A stretch of DNA of 11,995 nucleotides, from the NCBI GenBank assembly GCA_021795795.1, contig JAJYPA010000225.1, positions 1 to 11,995 on the forward strand, read 5' to 3'. Shown here one piece after another: positions 7,113 through 11,995 of this stretch (the first letter of the stretch is position 1; every line of letters starts with the position of its first letter). Under the pieces are notes generated by a model. The model was not told the DNA's origin. It worked only from the letters and a program-made list of their open reading frames with translations, and did no database searches. The position numbers and the translations under genes are program-made. Source of the stretch: Pseudomonadota bacterium. GTDB lineage: Bacteria > Pseudomonadota > Gammaproteobacteria > Halothiobacillales > Halothiobacillaceae.

Positions 7113-8136
7113 CGAAGATGTTTTCTGCGGACGGGTACGTTTCCCGCTGTAACAACGGATACCAGTGCAGGGCACCCGAAGTCGCGTCGGGATCTCCCCA
7201 CCACATGGCAAGCGGACAGTTATTGGGACAATTCCGATACGTGGCTATCATCGAGCCGAAACCCACGCCGAACGGGCTAAAGCCGAGCGGTCGCATCATT
7301 TGCTTCGAGTTCTCACTCATGGCCCTGATCTTGGCACCGGCAATGAGAAACTCGCTCTCCAAGACCTGACGCCCGGCCTCCGAAGAGAATGGCTCAATAG
7401 GCTGCGCACTGGGTTGTCGCGGCTCGAAGGGGAATCTCGACGGCAAAGCCATGTAGGCCTGAACCTCGGCTACGTTTGGGACTGCCGTGGGCCAAAGCAC
7501 TCCCGAACTATTCTTGTGTGCTTTCTGGTTCTCGACCGTGAGGGCTCGCCAGTAATTAATGGTGATTTTCTTGCCCGAATTCGCTATGACACCCTTGAGT
7601 TTCCGCTCGACAAGAAACTGACCCAGTGTGTGCAAAGCCGCAACGATGACATGGACCGTGGCCGATTGTGGTGCATCGTTGACGATCCACGACTCAAGGT
7701 CATTGCCCACACGGTTGCCGCTGAACATCACGTCGTCGAGATAGATGAAGTCGCCTTCATCCTCTCCACAGTCATCCAGGTCGAGGCCGCACTCGTCTTC
7801 GAGGCACCTCGAGAAAAGCTTCAGCATCTCCTTCTGGCTCTGCCCGTTCTGCTGGATGCTCAAGAAGTTCGCCGCTGACCAGTACGCCGTGGGATCGTCC
7901 CCGGCCAACTTCTGGTTGGTAACGAGGTGGCGCAGGAAGTCCTTCACATTCTTTCGAGTGATGAAGGTTTGCTTGATGACATGGTCAAACTCGCGCAGGA
8001 ACGGCAACTGTTGAGCAGGCGTGAACTGACGAAGCCAACGATCAACGTGCTCCGGCGTCGGTTCAGGAAGATCACCTTTTCGATAGGTCTTAATCTCGTT
8101 CGCGACGGAAACGAGAAGATCATTACGTTCACTCAT
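7093..8136 (-). CDS. Phosphoribosyltransferase-like conflict-system protein (PRTase-CE type)
   Basis: This 347-aa protein contains FIYLDDVMFSGNRVG (130-144), the acidic pair plus small-residue loop that binds 5-phosphoribosyl diphosphate in type I phosphoribosyltransferases. Around it are the strand-helix pattern VHVIVAALHT (161-170) and a C-terminal segment MRPLGFSPFGVGFGSMIATYRNCPNNCPLAMWW with a CPNNCP motif (303-308). This resembles the PRTase-like family described in bacterial conflict systems rather than a purine or pyrimidine salvage enzyme. The N-terminal ~80 residues are helical and unlike salvage enzymes. The ATG at 8136 is chosen because AGGGGG lies four bases upstream; a TTG at 8154 is unlikely. 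The 3' end overlaps the NADAR gene. The ABC ATPase gene ends 96 bp upstream with no clear terminator between. The actual substrate is not predictable. Confidence 0.75.
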   Translation of the reverse strand: MSERNDLLVSVANEIKTYRKGDLPEPTPEHVDRWLRQFTPAQQLPFLREFDHVIKQTFITRKNVKDFLRHLVTNQKLAGDDPTAYWSAANFLSIQQNGQSQKEMLKLFSRCLEDECGLDLDDCGEDEGDFIYLDDVMFSGNRVGNDLESWIVNDAPQSATVHVIVAALHTLGQFLVERKLKGVIANSGKKITINYWRALTVENQKAHKNSSGVLWPTAVPNVAEVQAYMALPSRFPFEPRQPSAQPIEPFSSEAGRQVLESEFLIAGAKIRAMSENSKQMMRPLGFSPFGVGFGSMIATYRNCPNNCPLAMWWGDPDATSGALHWYPLLQRETYPSAENIFDDLMAL

Positions 8137-8232
8137 TTTTCCCCCTGTAGGCAACTACCAGACGCGCGCACCATTGCCGATGCCTCAATAGGCAAAGGTC
8201 GAGTAAATACCAAACGCCCCATGCCTTTTTTG

Positions 8233-10029
8233 TTACCACGCCTTCACTTTGAAGAGTCGCCCTTGCTGTCCCTCATCGTGTAACGTGATAACAACTTCAT
8301 CAGAGGAGAACACCGGTTCTTCATCAGCAGCACGCGCTGGCAAATCAGAATCGATGAGCGTAATAATGGGCTGCAGCCCCAGCTCGGCATACCTACGAAT
8401 GACCGCCAACAGATTCTCCTTTTTGCGATCATCCAGTGACTCGAACACGCCGTCGTGATAAACGAAGCGCGGGAACTTGTCGTCCAAGTGGGCTCGCAAA
8501 ATAGCCAAGTCAAAGGCAATACATAGCAATTTCCTATACGTGTGCCCAAGGTCGGCGCTGGTTGCATTGCCTGATTCATCAAGAATTTCCGCCCTAAACT
8601 CCAGGTGCCCCGCCTGGTTCGGCGATACGCTCAGCAGCGCCTTGCGGTCGATCACCTCTTCGACAATCTCACTGAAGAACACGCGAATTGCCGAGAACAA
8701 GCTGTTCTGATCAGAATTCTGCTTCTCGACATCCGCCTCGATCTGGGTCTGCAGATGCCCACGCACTTCGGTCAACGCCCTGATCTCGGTCCGCAGCTCC
8801 TGCAGACGATGCAGGAAGCCGCGTTGACGCTCCAGCGAAGTGATGTCGGCGCGCAGCGTCACCATCTCGTCCGAGACCTGCTTGTACTTGCCAAAGATAT
8901 CGGTTCCGCTCAGGAATGAAAGCATCTCCGAGCGTTTCTTGCCCAAGGTATTCAGTTCTGCATTGATGCGCTTAAGCTCAGCTTCGAGCTCTGCGCGTTC
9001 TTCCTGCAGATAGCCGCGGCGCTCATCGGTAATGGCCCGATTGAAGGCAATCAACTGTTGGAAATCCTTCTTGATCTGCCCCTTGAACAGGACGCCGGCT
9101 TCCTCGAACAGGCGCTGCGCTTCGTCAGGATTGAAGAGAATCTGATCCTCTTCCAGCGAGGTAATGATCTTCTTCTTGTTCTGGTTGAGAGAGTAGCGTT
9201 CAGCATTGAGGGACGCAATGCGCTCGTCGATGTCATCGACCAACTGCTTGGTGCTGTCCTTATCCTGGGCGCGGAAGTCGAAGGCGTCGAGCAGTTTCTG
9301 CTTCTTCTCAGCCTCTTTCTGCTTGAGCAACAGGATGCCCTCGATCTTGCTGATGTCCTCAATGGACCCGCCCAGTTCGTTCTTGATGGTCTGCGCGGTG
9401 GACTGCTTCTCCGCAAGTTGCTCTTCCTTCTCGTAGTGCTGCGCCACGAGTTGAGCGTCAAAGCCGAGAACGTGAGCCAGAAAAGGCTTCCAATCCGAAT
9501 GCGCAGCAGCGAACTTGCGCAGATGAAACACGTCGCGGAAATCGTCCTGAGAGCGCAACAGATAGCCCAAGCCTTTACGGAACGCCCAGGGTTTGAGTGC
9601 GCGCCAGTCAAGCAATCCATCCAACAGATCACGCGCCCGCTCGAAGGGCATGTCCTGGTGGTCCCACTCCGCTAGCGATAATCCCGACAAGTCCTGGTGC
9701 CCGGCCTCGTGGCGCTTGAAGCTAATCTTGGTGGCTTCTTCCACGCCCCGCCGGATTGTCACGAATGAAGCATCTTCCAGCTCGATTTCCAGGAAGAAGA
9801 TGAAGTCCTTGAACAGTTCGATGTGCTTGAAGAGAAAGAACTTGGGGTCGCGCTTGGCAAGAAAGCCGAAGTCGAGCAAGCGCCCAAGCGTGGTCTTGCC
9901 GAGGTTGTGAGTGTCCTTGTTTCGGTTCTCCGGCAGGAGAATTTCGGCCATAACAACGTTCAGGCCCTGGACGAACTCCACAGGCTCGAACAAGTCAGGC
10001 TTGCTGGAATAAAGTCTAGACAGCTTCAT
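8233..10029 (-). CDS. SMC-like ABC ATPase with DUF2326 domain (ATPase of an ABC three-component system)
   Basis: This 598-aa protein has the split-ATPase plan of SMC/Rad50-like proteins. An N-terminal half contains the P-loop HNLGKTTLGRLLDFG (41-55). A long region rich in charged heptads (~195-445) is predicted as coiled coil, and a C-terminal half (~455-598) matches DUF2326, with a signature-like HTYRKLLCIAFDLAIL (496-511) and Walker B-like RFVYHDGVFESLDD (521-534). Such ATPases are the motor or sensor of ABC-3C conflict systems, where ATP-driven conformational change on DNA is thought to license an effector. The start codon overlaps the end of the MC6 gene by 14 bp, indicating tight co-translation. 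The P-loop departs from the textbook GxxGxGK(S/T), but LGKTT is common in this family. The effector is probably the nuclease encoded two genes upstream. Confidence 0.88.
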   Translation of the reverse strand: MKLSRLYSSKPDLFEPVEFVQGLNVVMAEILLPENRNKDTHNLGKTTLGRLLDFGFLAKRDPKFFLFKHIELFKDFIFFLEIELEDASFVTIRRGVEEATKISFKRHEAGHQDLSGLSLAEWDHQDMPFERARDLLDGLLDWRALKPWAFRKGLGYLLRSQDDFRDVFHLRKFAAAHSDWKPFLAHVLGFDAQLVAQHYEKEEQLAEKQSTAQTIKNELGGSIEDISKIEGILLLKQKEAEKKQKLLDAFDFRAQDKDSTKQLVDDIDERIASLNAERYSLNQNKKKIITSLEEDQILFNPDEAQRLFEEAGVLFKGQIKKDFQQLIAFNRAITDERRGYLQEERAELEAELKRINAELNTLGKKRSEMLSFLSGTDIFGKYKQVSDEMVTLRADITSLERQRGFLHRLQELRTEIRALTEVRGHLQTQIEADVEKQNSDQNSLFSAIRVFFSEIVEEVIDRKALLSVSPNQAGHLEFRAEILDESGNATSADLGHTYRKLLCIAFDLAILRAHLDDKFPRFVYHDGVFESLDDRKKENLLAVIRRYAELGLQPIITLIDSDLPARAADEEPVFSSDEVVITLHDEGQQGRLFKVKAW

Positions 10030-10264
10030 TTGGCCCCATGTACTCCACGGCGTCGGTTTTTGGGCGATATTCGATCAGGCCCATGAGATACAGAAAATTC
10101 AGCGCCGGCAAGAACAGTACGTCCCCGCCAACGACACTTTTTTTCGCAAATTTGCGCAGCACGTCGTACTCATCCACGCGCCGGGCTTTCAGGCGAGCCA
10201 GCAGCAGCAACGAGACGTTGATGACCGTGCGATCAGGATGAGAGTGCTTGGTCGGCCGCAGCAT
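10016..10264 (-). CDS. ABC-3C middle component, MC6-like small protein
   Basis: This is an 82-aa protein beginning MLRPTKHSHPDRTVINVS, with a compact pattern typical of a winged-helix-like adaptor: hydrophobic LLLLARLKARRV (19-30), then VDEYDVLRKFAKK and LPALNFLYLMGLIEY. Its size, opening residues and place between nuclease and ATPase fit the family annotated as ABC-three component system middle component 6. Such middle components are thought to bridge the ATPase and the effector. The ATG at 10264 is preceded by GGAGG six bases upstream, better than the GTG at 10267. It overlaps the nuclease gene by 32 bp and the ATPase gene by 14 bp, so all three are locked in one translational unit. Confidence 0.82.
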   Translation of the reverse strand: MLRPTKHSHPDRTVINVSLLLLARLKARRVDEYDVLRKFAKKSVVGGDVLFLPALNFLYLMGLIEYRPKTDAVEYMGPNEAV

Positions 10265-11213
10265 CACCCACCTCCCCGATATCGCAATTCCAGTACATGT
10301 AGAACAGCACGGCGCGAGTCAAGCGCTTGTGGGCGTGCTGCCGCAAGACAGGATCGCGGTTGAACAACAGGTCCATCAGATACTCCATAACCTCGTCGAA
10401 GGTCTGGTAGTCCTTGCGCTTGGCGATGATCTTGAGTTGGAACTCATCGACTACAGATTCGTACATGCGCAGCAGGTCGAGGTTTTCCGGTGCTGCCAAG
10501 AAAGCCCGAATTTGAGCGGTCTCCTTCAGGTACCTCCGCCGCTGCGCCTTGGCGTAATCGGCACTCATGTTGTTGAGTGCGTTCTTCTGCTCGTAGGTCA
10601 CGCGCACAGTCGGTGGATCGTCAAGCAGTGCGACCACGCCATCCTTCTGGCGGGCCAATGCCTGTACTACTTCGGCTAGGTCATCGGGGCTGACGATCAA
10701 CGGCGAATCGACCGGATCAAGGTCTGCTTCTCTCGCAACCTCGGGGAATCGCTTCAGCCAGATTTCCAGTTGCTCCAGCCCGCAGAGATAGATCGACGAG
10801 GCAGGAACGGCGCAATGAGACGCGATGTATTCGCGTATCTCGGTTTCGGCATTGCCCGCCAGCCGACGGTTGGCGAACAGCATGTAGTGATCCAGCTGCT
10901 TGGTCTCACGCAGTTTCTTGATGCGGGGAATTTCTTTGCCCAGCACAGTGTTCGCGGCCGTCGTGCTGAAGAAGTCGGACTCGGAGAAGTTACGGTTATA
11001 GCCGTTGGTGTGCTTGGCTTGGACGATGGTTGTACCGACCCACGGCGCCGACTTGCTCGGGTGTAATTCCGCTGTCCCAATGAACTTGGCATCGCGTCCA
11101 CCATCAGGCCCTTTTGCGAAGCCCTGAACGGCAGCTCCAAGCAACCGCTGACATAAAAGAACGATCAAGGTCTCGAACTGACCATCGTTCATGTCTTCGT
11201 ATGCGAATTTCAT
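10233..11213 (-). CDS. ABC-3C effector: Mrr-like PD-(D/E)xK nuclease with ABC-3C C-terminal domain
   Basis: This 326-aa protein has an N-terminal restriction-endonuclease-like fold. Glu14 lies in GQFETLIVLLC, GPDGGRDAKF (35-44) supplies the catalytic Asp41, and IVQAKH (63-68) supplies Gln65 and Lys67, an Mrr-type D...QxK site. Residues ~85-165 continue a nuclease-associated helical/strand region (KQLDHYMLFANRRL, SIYLCGLEQLEIWLKRFP). From ~215 to 315 a helical C-terminal domain (YESVVDEFQLKIIAKRKDYQ, DLLFNRDPVLRQHAHKRLT) matches the adaptor domain of ABC-3C effectors. The predicted role is cutting invading or damaged DNA when licensed by the ATPase and middle component. The ATG at 11213 has GGGAG four bases upstream. 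The frameshifted resolvase ends only 21 bp before it, and no separate promoter is visible in that gap. All nuclease residues appear intact. Confidence 0.87.
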   Translation of the reverse strand: MKFAYEDMNDGQFETLIVLLCQRLLGAAVQGFAKGPDGGRDAKFIGTAELHPSKSAPWVGTTIVQAKHTNGYNRNFSESDFFSTTAANTVLGKEIPRIKKLRETKQLDHYMLFANRRLAGNAETEIREYIASHCAVPASSIYLCGLEQLEIWLKRFPEVAREADLDPVDSPLIVSPDDLAEVVQALARQKDGVVALLDDPPTVRVTYEQKNALNNMSADYAKAQRRRYLKETAQIRAFLAAPENLDLLRMYESVVDEFQLKIIAKRKDYQTFDEVMEYLMDLLFNRDPVLRQHAHKRLTRAVLFYMYWNCDIGEVGDAAADQALSS

Positions 11214-11234
11214 TGGGCTCCCATTTCCCCTCAG

Positions 11235-11791
11235 CTAGCTAACGCCGCAGTGCTTATAGATTGTCGTGCGCGACACCCCGTATTCGCGCGCCAACTCAGT
11301 GACGCTAGTCTTCGGGTCACTCAGCAGCGCTTTAATATGCCTGATCTGCTTAGCGTCCAACTTGGGCTTCTTGCCGCCCACGCGACCACGCGCTGCGCTA
11401 AGACCGGCCTTGGTACGTTCCCGGATTAGATTTCGCTCAAACTCAGCCAGCGCCGCAAAGAGATGAAACATCAGCTTGCCTGATGCGTTCGTTGTTTCAA
11501 TCTTCTCTGTCAGCGACTCAAAGCCAACCCCGCGCTCATCCAACTCAGTGACGATACGTACAAGGTCAGGCAAGCTTCGCCCAAGCCGATTCAGGCGCCA
11601 AACGACGAGGGTGTCGCCCTCGCGCAAGTCGGCCAAGCACTCCTCCAGCTGTGGGCGGGCCACACCAAACTTGCCACTCGCTGTGTCCTGATAGACGCGA
11701 TGACACCCGCTCGCTACAAAGCATCTGCCTGCAGTGCGGTCGTTTGATCGTCAGTCGATACGCGGGCATAGCCCAAACGCAACTTTCCCAT
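11235..11791 (-). pseudogene. tnpR: Tn3-family serine resolvase, split by a one-base frameshift
   Basis: Read from the ATG at 11791, the first frame gives MGKLRLGYARVSTDDQ and continues to ADAL, with the catalytic serine at residue 12 (ARVS), then meets TAG at 11714-11716. The neighbouring frame continues with GCHRVYQDTASGKFGVARPQ, then LREGDTLVVWRLNRLGRSL, the E helix (LMFHLFAALAEFERNLI) and a C-terminal DNA-binding helix-turn-helix ending YGVSRTTIYKHCGVS. Together the two frames make one complete resolvase of normal length, about 185 aa. Restoring one G (TTGGTAGC instead of TTGTAGC near 11717) would repair it. Such enzymes resolve transposon cointegrates at res. The downstream fragment alone lacks the catalytic serine, so the enzyme is probably dead unless the ribosome slips. 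No Tn3 transposase is in the window. Confidence 0.88.
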
Positions 11792-11794
11792 ACG

Positions 11795-11900
11795 TTTTCA
11801 CACCATAGAAAAGTGAAAGGGAATTTTAGCACTTCGAGAAAGCATCGGCCAGTGATACAGGCCACGCTTGGAACCGTCCAAAAACGACCGTTTTATGGAC
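11795..11900. other. Candidate res site of the Tn3-type resolvase
   Basis: Immediately upstream of tnpR are two inverted repeats of the size expected for resolvase dimer sites. TTTCAC...GTGAAA (11796-11801 and 11813-11818) would be the tnpR-proximal subsite. GTCCAAAAAC...GTTTTATGGAC (11876-11900, arms differing by one inserted base) would be the distal crossover subsite. A less clear central region separates them, and the total length of about 106 bp fits a three-subsite res. The assignment rests on position and symmetry only. Confidence 0.4.
11823..11831 (-). promoter_or_regulatory. Extended -10 promoter element upstream of tnpR and the defence genes
   Basis: On the minus strand the sequence reads TGCTAAAAT, a one-mismatch match to the extended -10 consensus TGnTATAAT. 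A start about seven bases downstream would leave a ~25-base leader before the tnpR ATG at 11791. The -35 region is poor (TGGCCG), as is common with extended -10 promoters. It lies inside the candidate res region, so resolvase would be expected to repress it. With only 21 bp between tnpR and the nuclease gene, this may be the promoter of the whole defence block. Confidence 0.4.
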
Positions 11901-11929
11901 AAGTATACAAGGCTGCGTATTCTGGCCGC

Positions 11930-11995
11930 ATCCGGCCACTGATTCCACGGTGATCCGGCCACCGATTCCATGAACATCCGGCCACCCGTTCCACG
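11930..11995. mobile_element. Three 23-bp-spaced repeats, probably the end of an IS21-family element
   Basis: Starting at 11930, 11953 and 11976, three units with the pattern ATCCGGCCAC(T/C)GATTCCA(C/T)G occur at an exact 23-bp period; the third has CGTT in place of GATT. Multiple short terminal repeats containing CCGGCCACxGATTCCAC are characteristic, as I recall, of IS21-family ends, where they bind several transposase copies. The istA/istB genes would lie to the right, outside this window. The outer boundary is not certain; TGCGTATTC near 11913 could be it. The repeat structure is certain; the family assignment is probable. Confidence 0.55.

Noticed and set aside
7113..7211. Extended N-terminus for the NADAR protein
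   Set aside because: These 33 residues lie inside the coding end of the phosphoribosyltransferase-like gene and match no NADAR sequence; the ATG at 7112 is a better start.
8170..8200. TGCCT-CAAT-AGGCA hairpin between the ATPase and PRTase genes as a terminator
   Set aside because: A five-pair stem with no following T-run on the transcribed strand; not enough to split the operon.
9058..9675. 205-aa plus-strand frame opposite the ABC ATPase
   Set aside because: Leucine-rich antisense shadow of the coiled-coil region; no start signal and no recognisable domain.
8233..10029. Defective ATPase because the P-loop reads HNLGKTT rather than GxxGxGKT
   Set aside because: The essential GKT is present and this shortened form is usual in DUF2326-type ATPases, so it is not evidence of loss.

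Overview
The window looks like the left part of an integrated conjugative or mobilisable element in a moderately GC-rich Gram-negative bacterium. I favour a gamma- or betaproteobacterium, possibly an acidithiobacillus-like host, but this is inferred from gene style only. The basis is a bacterial tRNA-Phe with an encoded CCA end, an adjacent tyrosine integrase, and conjugation genes of the Agrobacterium Ti/IncP type. No housekeeping genes other than the tRNA are present.

Layout, left to right. (a) 1-1351: tRNA-Phe, a 15-bp duplicate of its anticodon region, three TGGCACAG repeats, and an integrase with all catalytic residues. (b) 1456-2292: a strikingly AT-rich orphan gene for a small membrane protein. 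(c) 2342-6129: divergent traB (minus strand) and traG (plus strand). A 107-bp gap between them holds a 48-bp concentric inverted repeat, a candidate operator or oriT element. traB also carries two arrays of a 15-bp mini-repeat in opposite orientation. (d) 6130-6494: an AT-rich junction with a possible truncated reading frame. (e) 6456-11213: five co-directional minus-strand genes that I read as a defence locus. In transcription order they are a PD-(D/E)xK nuclease with an ABC-3C C-terminal domain, an 82-aa middle component of MC6 type, an SMC-like DUF2326 ABC ATPase, a phosphoribosyltransferase-like protein and a NADAR-domain protein. (f) 11235-11900: a Tn3-type serine resolvase, directly upstream of and co-directional with the defence genes, broken by a one-base frameshift. 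Its candidate res site and an extended -10 promoter lie behind it. (g) 11930-11995: three 23-bp-spaced repeats that resemble the end of an IS21-family element entering from the right.

How the parts may work together. The integrase and tRNA anchor the element, and TraG with TraB belong to its transfer machinery. The right half is cargo. The nuclease, middle component and ATPase form a recognisable ABC three-component (ABC-3C) conflict system. The next two genes add a predicted nucleotide/ADP-ribose chemistry module (PRTase plus NADAR). The first three genes overlap one another, as do the last two, and only 96 bp separates the two groups. The resolvase ends 21 bp before the nuclease start, so the whole set could be read from the resolvase promoter. 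This five-gene combination with a resolvase leader is the most interesting item here. Family calls rest on motifs and remembered family patterns; no searches were run.
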